A DNA stretch of 64,000 bases, taken from contig OZ024864.1 of NCBI GenBank assembly GCA_964017155.1, positions 32,448,932-32,512,931 of the forward strand, read 5' to 3'. The position numbers and the translations under genes are program-made. Below the pieces are notes generated by a model. It ran no database searches, was not told the DNA's origin, and worked only from the letters and a program-made list of their open reading frames with translations. The DNA is from Oasisia sp. SBJ-2009. Its lineage: Eukaryota; Annelida; Polychaeta; Sabellida; Siboglinidae. How positions within the stretch are numbered: position 1 is the stretch's first letter; each line of letters starts with the position of its first letter. Shown piece by piece: positions 37,590-49,489 of this stretch.

Positions 37590-37823
37590 CACTTACACGT
37601 GACTGGTGACGTCACTTACACGTGACGGGTGACTTACTTATGCATGACAGGTGACGTCACTTACATGTGACGGGTGACGTCACTTACATGTGACGGGTGA
37701 CGGCACTTACATGTGACGGGTGACGTCACTTACACGTGACAAGTGACGTCACTTACACGTGACGGGCGACCTAGTTACACGTGACGGGTGACCTAGTTAC
37801 ATATGACGGATGACGTCACTTAC
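37590..37823. repeat. 23-bp minisatellite carrying splice-donor and CRE-like palindromes
   Basis: About ten units of GTGACGTCACTTACACGTGACGG type. On the coding (minus) strand most units contain GTAAGTGACGTC, which is exactly the sequence at the exon 4 donor (37811-37823). Eight extra GTAAGT sites therefore follow the real donor. Six TGACGTCA (CRE-type) palindromes and several CACGTG E-box words are included. The array seems to have expanded from the exon-intron border. Confidence 0.9.
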
Positions 37824-38028
37824 AGGCGCGGTGTTCCTGCCGTCGTGATCCCTGTCGAGGCAGCAGCAGCTGTTGACGTGGCAGCAGCTGACGTCGCAGA
37901 CATACCGGCGATGGCAGCGACACCTGCACTGGCAGCAACAATAACTCCGCCGACCGCCGCGACCACCGCCACTGTCTTTATCTTAGCGGGCGAGGTGATT
38001 CCAGGCGTAACGATGGAAGTGTCATTTC
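37824..38028 (-). CDS. Membrane protein gene, exon 4 (stalk and transmembrane span)
   Basis: 205 nt between acceptor TTTTTGTTTCAG/GA (38029 side) and donor CT/GTAAGT (37823 side); phase 1 in, phase 2 out. It encodes residues 129-196. First an N-glycosylation sequon and stalk NDTSIVTPGITSPAKIK, then a 24-residue hydrophobic span TVAVVAAVGGVIVAASAGVA (about 147-170), then an Ala/Thr/Ser-rich segment. The lysines before the span and the acidic exon 5 after it are the only charged flanks. Two truncated tandem copies of this exon lie upstream. Confidence 0.75.
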
Positions 38029-40439
38029 CTGAAACAAAAATTACACGATTATGTCAATTAGTTTTAGTTTAGTTTTTAGTTTTAAAATTGCGTATTTGGA
38101 ACATTTGTTTGAAATACGGAGAACTGACTGTTGTTAAATTAAGTTTGACTTTTTTTAATACATACCCAATGCTGTTTTACAAGGGTCACTATTTCCATGA
38201 CACACCGGTGACAATTGCCCTCTGGTGGCGTTTCAAGGGGTTGACAGCTTTCAGATACTCAAGATCACTGTTAAGGATCAAATGTTATTATGAAGTGCAA
38301 GATCAGGTTTCAGAACCTTTAACAACGTTAGTCTGATGGTTCCATTGATCTCTACATTTCCACTCACATGTCCGGCGTTGCGTTGTCGCTAAAGTGTGGT
38401 CCGTGTATATACCGTCTTTTACTTGTTCGTATTCAAATTTGCGAATGAAAAACTAATTCATTTTGCGGTTTTTTCGTTTTTCTTTTTCAAAAGTGAATTA
38501 AGAAAACGAATTCGTTTTTTGTTTTCAGAAGTGAATTGAAAAAACCAAAAACCAACAATGAATTCGTTTTTGCATTTAGGAAGTTTCGGCCATACAGCCA
38601 CTTCGGGTACCCGGTAAAGGTTGGTAGTTACGGCGGGATACAGTGGTCGCACTGGCGGCATTTTGAAAACAAACTCGCAGTGGTATAGCTAAGTACCTAT
38701 AGGTGAATATTGGTTGTTTCGGCTGGTTTTCATGTTTCGACAACTTAATCAACTATACTCAAGTTTCTATGATAAGCTATTGTAACAGATCTGCCTAAAG
38801 ACATAGATAGATAAATTGACAGATCGATAGGTGGATAAATCGCGAGTAGATGTATTTATTTTGTTACTGCAAATATGTGATGCTGTAGTTAATTAAATTT
38901 AGTTTTTAAAATATGTTTGCTTAGAAGGCCACTTTTATGGCTAATAAATAGTCGCTATCACATGGGCCACTTTGGGTTTTGAAATTACCTAACTTTTATA
39001 TAATTATATAATTATTGAATTCCATTGTCGGGCCATTACGGATAGCCCAATTGTATTTAGGAGCATGTACGCTCCTGTGTATTTTTTTTATTAACATTTG
39101 CTACTTTACGCGTATTGTAAGTAGAGGCTGTGTGTTAGAAATGTAATAGTGACGATGGCAGCGAAACCAGCACCGGCAGCAATACCTCCGTCGACTGCCG
39201 CCGTCGCCGCCACTGTCTCCATCTTATCGAGCGGGGTGGTTCCAGGCGGAATGGAGGAAGTGTCATTTTCTAAAACAAAATTACACGTTTATCTCAATTA
39301 GGCAGTTGAAAATTTGATATTTGGAAAATTGTTTTGGAAAATTGTTTTGAAATTAGGAGAATCGACTTTTGTTAAATTAATTTTGTTGTTTTAAAACACA
39401 TATCCAATGCTGTTTTACATGGGAAACTATTTCTACGTCACACCAGTGACAATGTCCCTCTGGCGTGTCAGGTGTTGATAGCTATCAAGTACTCGAGATC
39501 ACTGCTAAGGATCAAATATTATTATGAAGTGCTAAATCAGGTTTAAGAACCTTTAAAAACGTCAGTCTAATGGTGCCGTCGAGCTCTACATTTCCACTGA
39601 CATGTCCGGCATTGCGTTGACGCTAAAGTGTTGCTACGGGTCCGTGTATATACGGTGTTTTACTTTTTCGCTTTCAAATTTGCGAACGAAAAACGAATTC
39701 ATTTTTATTTTTATTTTTCAAAAGTGAAGTAAGACAAACGAAAAAAGAATTTCTTTTTCGTTTTTCGTTATCAAAAGTGAAGTAAGATTAACAAATTCGT
39801 TTTTCGTTTTCAGGAGTGAAGTGACAAAAACCAAAAACCAATTAATTTTTCCTGTTTGCATTTAGGAAGCTTCGGCCACACAGCTACTTCGGCTACCCGG
39901 TAAAGGTTGGTAGTTCCGGCGGGATATTGTGGTCGCACCGGCTGCATTTTGAAAACAAACTCGTAGAAATTGCATCGGCGAAGTAGTATATCTAAGTACC
40001 TATAGGTGAATATTGGTCATTTCGGCCGGTTTTCATGTTTCGACAACTTAATAAACTATACTTAAAACTATCGTAGCAGATATGTCTATAGATATAGATA
40101 GATAAATTGATAGATCGATAGATGGATAAATCGATAGTAGATGTATTTATTTTGTAACTGCAACTATGTGATGCAGTAGTTATATAAATTTAGATTTTAA
40201 AATATTTGGCTTAGAAGGCCCCTATCATGACTAATAAATAGTCGCTATCACATGGGTAACTTTGGGTTTTGAAATTAGCTATCTTTTATATAATTATATA
40301 ATTATTGAATTCCATTGTCGCACCATTACGGATAGCCCAATTGTATTTAGGAGCATTTATGTTCCTGTGTATTTTTGTATTAACATTTGCTACTTTACGC
40401 GTATTGTAAGTAGAGGATGTGTGTTAGAAATGTAATAGT
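37910..40439. repeat. Tandem duplication of a 1.24-1.29-kb unit (two full copies here)
   Basis: The segment 37910-39150 repeats at 39151-40439, with landmarks at fixed spacing: the exon-like block, TTTCCATGACACACCGGTGAC, runs of AAACGAATTCGTTTTT, TTTAGGAAG.TTCGGCCA, the GATAGATAAATTGA stretch and TTGCTACTTTACGCGTATTG. A third copy starts at 40440 and is split by two transposon insertions, ending about 52436. The duplication breakpoint lies inside exon 4 (at GACGATGGCAGCG). Confidence 0.93.
39106..39269 (-). CDS. Duplicated exon 4 copy, possible alternative last exon
   Basis: The acceptor TTTTGTTTTAG/AA is preserved and in phase 1. The frame reads NDTSSIPPGTTPLDKMETVA, then DGGIAAGAGFAAIVTITFL, and runs past the duplication breakpoint to TAA (39106-39108) with the ending LTHSLYLQYA. 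No donor remains. If used it would give a shorter protein, with a weaker membrane span (an aspartate sits within it) and no acidic tail. It may instead be a pseudoexon, but conservation of frame and acceptor is notable. Confidence 0.4.
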
Positions 40440-41983
40440 GACGATGGCAGCGAAACCAGCACCGGCAACAATATAGTCAGGGTCCTGGTGTCATCCCGTG
40501 AGAATCGTTTGCCAAAAGCGATTTATTTGTTTGAATGTTATCACTAGGGTATCAGTAAAAGGAAAAAGTTTGGTGGCAATTTTACTTTTGGGTTTTAAGG
40601 TTTTGATGAGGTCTCAAACATACCCACCCAATAGATCCATAAAATAGCCTGAAACGGAAATCCAAAACATCATACTTTTATTTTTATCAAATTAACTAGA
40701 GCAGTAAAAAATCTGAAAAAATCCAGGAATGTTTAACTACCAAAGACGCATGTCTAACAGATATATTTAGGCATTGTCGGTAATATTTCTCTCTTTATTG
40801 ACAATAATGTGACCTTTTTTGAAGCCGCGACCACGATGATAATTAGTCCTGGACCTGCCCTATAGGCCCGTAGACATTTCGTGCTTAAGAAAGTTTGACT
40901 GTTGATTTGAGTAACATATACATATGGCTTTAACATTTTACTAGGTGGAAATTAAAAAAAACTGGGCATAACGTGGCGACGGCCATTTTTCAAAATGGCT
41001 GCCAAATTCAATATCCCCCCTAGCTTAATAAATATGCCATGCAGAGCAATAATTGTATGTTTTATGGGACCCCCATTTTAAATATACAATTACTTGGCTC
41101 CTCCGGCATATATTTCCGCCATTATTAAAGATGGCGGTCGTCAATACAAATGTCACCATGTCTCAAATACTGCGTCACCTAGAGCAATTGTATTGACGTT
41201 GTTGGATAGCTTGGTGGATAGCGATATTAAATATGTTATTTGTCGCTTTCAATAGCACAACAATTCGCGCTATTTTTAAAGATGGCATCTGTCAAAGACC
41301 ATTATGTCCGTATTTAAGAAATACGGTATTTATATTCATATATCACCACATCTTAAGTGCTTCGTGTCGTCGAAGGGTGTAGCCGATGTACAGTGAAGAC
41401 CTGTTTGATCCACTGTTGACATTAGTTATAAGTTTGAGACGAGTTCAATGCCGTATATGATATGTTCCCTATTATCGCTCGGTATACGTGATATCATATG
41501 GCAAGACCATTAATCGATGTGTCATCGGTATTTAGCCAAATGCCAATATAAGTCTGAATTTCATGTATGTTTGAAAAGTGTCATCACCAGAACACATTAT
41601 AGATGGAAAGATGCATCACTCAGGCCAGGACTACCATAGATCTATATAGATTATCAGTTACTGAGCAGTCAAATGATGTTTTAAAACAGATGGTAATTGC
41701 CTACGAGATATATACCCACTGTCATGACTATCCCAAGCGAGAAGTATTAATGAGGTGTTTTTCCCAAAGTTGTCTCATTGATTGAAGACATTTCTATTAT
41801 ATACAAAAACACAAGTATATTACCCTAGCTATTATTATTTCAAACTTGTTTGTTTCTTGTCTTGCCATATTTCAGATGATTGAAAATAAACATGGCCATG
41901 GACAAAAATACATAATAACTTAAGATACTTCATCTTCGGGGTTTCAAGTCTGCTCCTGCCTCTCCTTAACTTGATGTATTATT

Positions 41984-42308
41984 TGCATATTGGGCAAGAC
42001 AGTCGAGCCACTTTATGGCGGGGAGACTAGCAGGAAACGTGTCAGTGACATTGTTAACACAGTATTAGGGATTCTCGGACTTGACTGTTCATTCAAGAAT
42101 CGCAATGCGTTTGCATGTTAGAAACGATATACTGATATAAAGAATCTCATATTAATGTTGGAGGAACACGAGGTAACTGTTGAGATAAACGAACTACCAG
42201 AAGCAATCCATAATCCTTATACATGCAGCACAAGCTATTATAGACCAGAATCCATGTTCATCCGTACTACATTGATTGCACCATACGTGGGAGTGATAGG
42301 GTTCGGTT
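41984..42308 (+). pseudogene. Unassigned coding relic in the foldback loop
   Basis: In one frame about 107 codons are open except for a single internal TAG: a SDIVNTVLGILGLDCSFKNR stretch, then after the stop KRYTDIKNLILMLEEHEVTV, EINELPEAIHNPYTCSTSYY and MFIRTTLIAPYVGVIGFG. The composition is protein-like and unlike neighbouring frames. I recognise no family. It may be the last trace of the element's gene or a captured host exon. Confidence 0.4.
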
Positions 42309-42382
42309 AAAAGGAAAAGAGTGAGGGATAAGTTCATACTTTGTAAGCACGAAAGTGGTGTGAACTTTCTGGATTTGCTGAC

Positions 42383-42386
<4 letters not shown>

Positions 42387-42444
<58 letters not shown>
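42387..42444. repeat. (TA)n microsatellite in the foldback loop
   Basis: About 28 TA dinucleotides between the two arms. Confidence 0.95.
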
Positions 42445-42447
<3 letters not shown>

Positions 42448-45400
42448 TTGACAGTTACTGGAATTTAGAATTTCGTGTCCAGTTTAGCAGAGAATTATGA
42501 TCCTGCGTTATACAACAGTATAAAATATAAAGTGGCTCGACTGTCTTGCCCAATATGCAAATAATACTTCAAGTTAAAGAGACGCAGGAGCAGACTTGAA
42601 AATCCGAAGATGAAGTATCTTAAGTTATTATGTATTTTTGTCCATGGCCATGTTTATTTTCAATCATCTGAAATATGGCAAGACAAGAAACAAACAAGTT
42701 TGAAATAATAATAGCTAGGGTAATATACTTGTGTTTTGGTATATAATAGAAATGTCTTCAATCAATGAGACAACTTTGGGACAAACACCTCATTAATACT
42801 TCTCGCTTGGGATAGTCATGATAGTGGGGATATATCTCGTAGGCAATTACCACCTGTTTTAAAACATCATTTGACTGCTCAGTAACTGATAATCTATATA
42901 GATCTATGGTAGACCTGGCCTGAGTGACGCAGGCTTTAACATATAAACACGTTTTTCACATGCATCTTTCCATCTATAATGTGTTCTGGTGATGACACTT
43001 TTCAAACATACATGAAATTCAGACTTATATTGGCATTTGGCTAAATACCGATGACACATCTTGCCATATGATATCATGTATATCGAGCGATAATAGGGAA
43101 CATATCATATACGACGTTGAACTCGTCTCAAACTTATAACTAATGTCAACAGTGGGTCAAACAGGTCTTCACTGTACATCAGCTACACCCTTCGACGACA
43201 CGAAGCACTTAAGATGTGGTGATATATGGATCTAAATACCGTATTTCTTAAATACGGATATAATGGGCTTTGACAGATGCCATCTTTAAAATGGCGCGAA
43301 TTGTTATGTTATTGAAGGAGACAAATAACATATTTAATATCACTATCCACCAAGCTATCCAACAACGTCAATACAATTGCTCTAGCTGACGCAGTATTTG
43401 AGACATGGGGACATTTGTATTGACGACCGTCATCTTTTAAAATGACGGAAATAAATGCCGGAGGAGCCAAGTAATTGTATATTTGAAATCGGGGTCCCCT
43501 GAGATATACTCTGGCCTACCATAATTATTGCTCTGCATGCCGTATTTATTAAGGTAGGGGGATATTGAATTTGGCAGCCATTTTGAAACATGGCCGTCGC
43601 CACGTTATGCCCAGTTTTTGAAATGTCCACCTAGTAAAATGTTAAAGCCATGTGTATATGTTACTCAAATCAACAGTCAAACTTTCTTAAGCACGAAATG
43701 TCTACGGGCCTATAGGGCAGGTCCAGGACTAATTATCATCGTGGTTTTCGACGAGTCGCGACTGCAAAAAAGGTCACATTATTGTCAATAAAGAGAGAAA
43801 TATTACTGATAATGCCTAAATATGTCTGTTAGACATGCGTCTTTGGTAGTTAACCATTCCTGGATTATTTCAGATTTTTTACTGCTCTAGTTAATTTGAT
43901 AAAAATAAAAGTATGATGTTTTGGATTTCCGTTTCAGGCTATTTTATGGATCTATTGGGTGGGTATGTTTGAGACCTCATCAAAACCTTAAAACCCAAAA
44001 GTAAAATTTCCACCAAACATTTTCCTTTTACTGATACCTTAATGATAACATTCAAACAAACAAAATCGCTTTTGGCAAGGGATTCTCACGGGACCTAGTT
44101 TTAGGTACACGAGGACCCTGACTAATACCTCCGTCGACTGCCACCGTCGCCGCCACTGTCTCCATTTTATCGAGCGGGGTGGTTCCAGGCGCAATGGAGG
44201 AAGTGTCTTTTTCTAAAACAAAAATCACACGTTTATCTCAATTAGAAAGTTGTAAAATAGTTTGAAATATGGAGAATCGACTTTTGTTAAATTAAAGTGA
44301 AAAAAGGCAACCGTTTGGTGCTATGCACCTAAAAGAGTTTACACAAGGTAATCATTTGCATCTACAATCACATTTTTTACATTAGTGGTTTCCTCAGAAA
44401 GTGGTCTTATAGTTGCATTCTGACATAATTTCCCCTTTTTAACGCATTTTAGAAAAGTCAATGTACACCATGACCGATATTTGCTTATTAGTATACTTCC
44501 TACCACATGTCTCACTTTGTGGTTTTATGCGTTATTTGATCAAATATAAGTTTGCAACAAACAACGGCTCTGGAGTTTCCCAAGAGTCGATCTATTTTTA
44601 CCATCGGAACTCTCCGGTCAACGTAAGTAAACGATGGGGCAAACTAAAAGGCGGTTTCACATATCCACGTTAGTCGCTAGAGGCGCCACTAGGCAACAAT
44701 ATCCTAGTTATTTAAATCATCCTCAATTAGCCATTGACCGTACAGGCGCGTAGCCAGCGATAGTTTGTATGTGGGCAACTGGACATGCCGTAAATATGGA
44801 GCGTATCGAGCGGTGGCATCTTTGTGAATGTGGTATGTCGTTTCCGTGCGGTCTGCCAATTGTGATCCGCCTTTTAGTGTGGCCCTAGTGTGGTTTCCTG
44901 ACAGCGCTTTTCCCTGGAATTCCCTTCATCGAGGTCTAAACCAATCAGAGAATTCTAACTGGTGAGGCTCACCAGGACAATTTTTCGTCTTTTGCTGCTT
45001 GTTATCTTAAAATTGCATATTATGTGAAAATAAGTTGATAGGTAGTTGAGGAAAACAATGTATAGTGTATGGGGAATGCTGGTTTACTGGGAAATTGTAT
45101 TTTAAACATGGCGGAAGTCAGAATGCAACTTTAAAGTGGGAAAATCTAGCTAAACCACCGACACCTTGAACGGGCCCATCTTGGTCCTTGCAACCAATCA
45201 CAACCCAGCTTCTATCTGCACTTTGGAAAAGTAATACGTCGCGGAGTCGTCTGTTGGTTCAGCTGTCATAACAGAGAGCCAAGCGGTTCGCTAAAAGTGC
45301 CTTACGTCGGTTTACAACAAAATCGCGACAGCAATATGCCACACGGTTCCTCATACGCTTGTAGCAACAGTACAGTGAAAGACAGCATCAGTAAGCTGTC

Positions 45401-45504
45401 TTTTGTTACCCTTTGAATTGACCAGAACTGAAACAGTGGTCCAGTCGATTCGTTGGGACAGTCACAGACACAGCGCGGATGCCAGGCGACCGGGTTGGAT
45501 TGAC

Positions 45505-45665
45505 CTAACCATGAAAAGGACCACCAACAGCCGCCAAACTTCTCCTCACCTATCTTACATACATATACATACATTACGTTATAAAATAAAATCACTTGCA
45601 TTCCTCTAACGAAGAAAATCCATAAAACAAACACGCAGATGTCGACGGCAGTTTCGTCTGCCGCT
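45505..45665. repeat. Subterminal inverted repeat, left copy
   Basis: GCCGCCAAACTTCTCCTCAC through TCACTTGCATTCCTCTAACG is the inverse of 51557-51690, with about 90 percent identity by eye. It is a long imperfect subterminal arm of the TTAA element, not an independent copy. Confidence 0.85.
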
Positions 45666-45675
45666 GCCCGGTACC

Positions 45676-46802
45676 GTAAAATCGCTAAAATAAGTTAGCC
45701 TTACACAAAATGCCATTAGATGGCACGTTTGTGCGCGCGAATATTTATAAACTTTACTTACTGCATTCGCACGCGCAAAATAGTTTAATTAATTGTAAAT
45801 AATATAGTAATAATTAATTATTATCATCACCATGATTTGCAGGAATTATAAGTTTTATTATAATATAATAATTTTTTATTTATATAGCGCTACATCCATA
45901 ATTGGTTATGGCGCTTCACAAAATACTGCTATTTAAAATACAACAAGAAGAATACTACCCACACATAATATTTCAAAATAAATAATGAAAATATATGTGT
46001 CTATATAATTAACTAAGTGACCTATCAGTATTAAAAAGGACCCATACAAATTCCATAACAACAACAGTGATAAATTAATGTAAAGGTAATAAATAATTAA
46101 AATGGTAAAATGATTACGACGTAACAATAATTTTCATTCAGCACATACACACATTATGCATAAGAAAATATTATTGAAGCTATATATTTTTCTACTTATG
46201 AATTATATTTCCACCACCAGACACTGTATTAATTATCGGGACAATAAATCACTGAAATTTAAACAGAATATGAATATAATATGGGAAATATATGGTAGTA
46301 GAAAAAGGTTTTGGTGCAGTTAAAAATAATAATATTATATGTTATTGTTTAGTTATTATTGTTAAAAAAAAAACATCGTTTACATAATAATAGCTTGCAG
46401 TACACGCGGGATGTTTATAGAAATATTCTTAAAATAAACAGTGTGACATCATCGAACAACACGTAATTTCCATACCTCTTTTATGACTACCTGGGTAATT
46501 GGCAATGTTTTTTTAAATATTACCTGTGGGTAGTATCTATCTTAATAACATTATACTGTGAAGTGCCACAAACAAATATGGATTTGGCGCTATATGAAAT
46601 AAAATATTATAATTATATTATAAGAAAACTTTACATTTTCTGAAGATCTTAGTAATGATAATAATTAATTATTACTATATTACTTGATTAATTAAACTAT
46701 TTCGCGCGTGCGAATGCAGTAAATAAAGTTTATAGATATTCGCGCGCACCACCATGCCGCCTAACGTTATTTTGTGTAAAGCTAACTTTTATAGCGATGT
46801 TA
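45676..46802. mobile_element. 1.1-kb foldback element nested in the left arm
   Basis: The left end ATCGCTAAAATAAGTTAGC and right end GCTAACTTTTATAGCGAT are inverted. The outer arms (with the CGCGCGAATATTTATAAACT and TGCATTCGCACGCG words) cover about 200 bp each, and inner inverted ends of the TATAGCGCTACATCC type lie at 45885 and 46590. The empty site (GTAATGGTGGCCAC) is preserved in the right arm of the host element at 51480, proving insertion. The short duplication (about TAA/TTA) is degraded. Confidence 0.85.
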
Positions 46803-47302
46803 TGGTGGCCACAGACCTACCGATTTTTCGTCGCGAAAATCGCAGACCGGTGACCGGGAACCGACATAGAGCTATTTTTAGTAAATATCGTAGAGTGTAT
46901 GCACGAAATCCGTCGGAATAATTTCGTATGTTCGCGATTTAATATGTCGAATCTTGAACAGCAATGATCGTATAGTGTGAGCACAACAAAAAATCGGGGA
47001 CCGCGAACCCATGCAACCAGTCTATGCATGTTTGTCGCGAATAGAATAGATCGGCGACCCATCAGCCAATGAGGCGGCAGTCTGAGATCAGCTGACAGTA
47101 GAACGTAAACATGGCGGTACCTCTGAACTTGAGCAAAAACAAACCTGGGGACAGACGAACAAAATTACGGTATACGTCATTCTCCTGGGGTGTTATGCAT
47201 GGAACCTGTTCTCTCTGTTGTCTCTGACTATTTCGCAATTAATGGCTGCCGTTGGCGTTGACCCGTTGTGTTTATTGTGATCGGATATGTTAAAGTGGCC
47301 AA

Positions 47303-47365
47303 ATGTGCGCATTCAAACGCTACACCAGCAAGAACATCGAACGAATCAACGCGGTCAATCTTCAG
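47303..47365 (+). CDS. Possible first exon of a gene inside the TTAA element
   Basis: ATG followed by 20 codons (MCAFKRYTSKNIERINAVNL plus Q), ending CAG/GTAAGT, a perfect donor in phase 0. A compatible acceptor TTCTTCTTCAG/AACTGG lies at 49309, where phase 0 reading gives NWKLWICNYKCDSPSC and runs about 44 residues to a stop. The product would be about 65 residues with three closely spaced cysteines. I recognise no family and no transposase motif. Support is only splice consensus and phase. Confidence 0.25.
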
Positions 47366-49309
47366 GTAAGTCAGAGTATTTATTATACAAATTTACCTAT
47401 CACCTACAGTCCAATATATCGTTTCGCTACCGGTGGCGGTGGCGATGTAAAAGTTGTGTTTGACATACGACTGTGGATATTACCTATATAACACATTTTT
47501 GATAGATACGGTCACAGTCACAGAAGACATGTTCGACGAAATATTACTATTAGCCTAGGCCCCACGCCGAGGCTATAGCCTATGGCATAGCCTATGGCTA
47601 TGCAAATACGATTTGAAGAAAGCATATTTTGATCAGCATCACTGTCATCAGCGATCGGTCAGGCAGCTCTACCATAGACATAATCCATACTACGTCTTAC
47701 TAACTAAAGCACAGCATCACCGGCGATGGTAAATCAGTGATAATGTTGAAAATGCATAACATCAGCTCATCTATTTGGCGGAAATCAACAGAACTTCAGA
47801 AGGTTAACGAACGGTCCCACTGCAACTAACAAAGTCACTGTTCCCGTGTGCCTGTGGTAGTTCTATTCACCTTTCCAGAAACATATCCTAGTCAGGGATG
47901 CCTCATTTTTGCGGAGTGTTTTCGTCATAGAATATGCCACACAAGACACATTTTAACTACTTATTTGCATCACAATAGTATAATAAAACGGCTAGTAAAT
48001 AAAAAAAAAGATTCTTTATGCAAAAGTGTGTTAAAATTGATATCAACTCTAGCATTTAACTATATTAAAAGTTGCTTACCCTAGCCCAAGGCATGTCTAG
48101 TAGTAACATGGCCACTGTGACATGGTGTTGGAAATCAAAGTTAATTAAACCCTAGATGTCAAGATTGCAATTAAGTTGCTACTTGTTTTATTTCATACTC
48201 ATAACTTGCCTAAGTCATGCTAAATCTTGTTTGGATTCATCTATGCTTTTTACATTTTTTAGATTAAAACATATTTATACTAATTTATATTGTATTTGTT
48301 TCAAGCGTCTCAGATATCATCAGAAACAGTGACAAACTGCATACTTTATATATTCATCTTATTAGTACAATCTTGGTGATGTCTAACAATATGAGCAATT
48401 TTAATTAATAATTCTCCTGTTGTATTGTGTTGTAATACCACAAATGTGTATCGTATATCTATAGTAATTATGGTTATTTTCAATGATGATGGTGTCACTG
48501 GAAGACGGCTTTTAGCCAAGTGACAGCCATGCAGTGCAACACACTGACAATTTATTATTTTGCTTATGTTTGTTCTTGTACATGTTGCGTTGCGAATAAA
48601 TTTACTCTTACTCTTACTCTTGACATAGGTTGTCAGAGCAGTAGCCCGTAGGCCCTTTGTCTTGGCCTACCGTTATTTTATTATCTATATAATTAAATAT
48701 TGTGAGGTATATAATGTATGGATAATCCAACAAGCCAACGACATGGTATTTATGTATTCATAATTCAAGGAATATATACTATTTTTATATTAGTTTCTTG
48801 AAACTGAACAGTTAAACGACAGGACTGCAGCACAGAGTTTGGCATTCAAAATTAAGTTATGAGTGATATATACTTGACCATTAAAGTCCATTATCAATGA
48901 CTATGTATTTATTATAATTTCAATATGTGTACATAAACAAAAACAAACAAAAATCCACCAGTATATTAATATTGCCCATGTAGTATATATAGATGTCCAA
49001 AGACAAGCAAGTTTATTCTACACAATTATCTGATGTTCAATAAAATTAATACTATTATATAAATGGTAACATCATAGTTGATAGCATTCTATCATATATT
49101 CTAGCATTGCAGTACAATATTGCTTGCAATAAATTATTGTAATTGCCTTATTACCAAAACTGTGCTGAAGTAAGATGCTGTTGAAATAAAGCATAGTTAC
49201 TGTGTGTGTCAATTTATCACGTCGTGTAATGTTTGATCGTTTCATTTCTGTAGTTGGATAATATTTTTTAAATGCAGCAATTTAAAACAAATGCAATTTT
49301 CTTCTTCAG

Positions 49310-49444
49310 AACTGGAAACTTTGGATCTGCAATTATAAATGCGACAGTCCTTCTTGTCTACTTGATGAAACCAGTTCAATGGCAGATGGAACTGAAACAC
49401 TGCAGGATGAGCCGGATCACTGGACACAAGCACACAAGCATTGA
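49310..49444 (+). CDS. Possible second exon of the element-borne gene
   Basis: After acceptor CTTCTTCAG the phase 0 frame begins NWKLWICNYKCDSPSCLLDE, then TLQDEPDHWTQAHKH and a stop. An overlapping frame is also open here for longer, so frame choice rests on the phase of the 47303 exon. It could be non-coding. Confidence 0.22.
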   Translation, partial: NWKLWICNYKCDSPSCLLDETSSMADGTETLQDEPDHWTQAHKH

Positions 49445-49489
49445 ACCTTATAGCTGCTTGATCGTTATTCCTCGGGAAATCTTCAGCAA

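Larger units (their letters stand above)
40474..44124. mobile_element. 3.65-kb foldback (giant palindromic) element, 3-bp ATA duplication
   Basis: The termini TAGTCAGGGTCC and the reverse complement GGACCCTGACTA are flanked by ATA on both sides (40471-40473, 44125-44127). The empty site is known from the sister exon copy at 39180. The arms of about 1.54 kb (40474-42016) and 1.60 kb (42527-44124) are inverted copies with only scattered differences, including GGGTGGGTATGTTTGAGACC and the GATCTATATAGATTATCAGT block. A 510-bp loop with a (TA)n tract joins them. No transposase is recognised and the superfamily is open. Confidence 0.92.
40440..44207 (-). pseudogene. Third exon 4 copy, split by the foldback element
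   Basis: The acceptor side (44128-44207) reads DTSSIAPGTTPLDKMETVAA and the other side (40440-40473) carries the GCCGGTGCTGG...GCCATCGTC continuation. The 3.65-kb foldback sits between, within GGTATT/TGTTG of the exon. From either direction the frame would enter the transposon, so this copy cannot encode the span. Confidence 0.75.

Noticed and set aside
45302..45634. Minus-strand 110-codon frame with several hydrophobic stretches
   Set aside because: It overlaps the subterminal inverted repeat and its sister copy at 51.5 kb does not keep the frame open.
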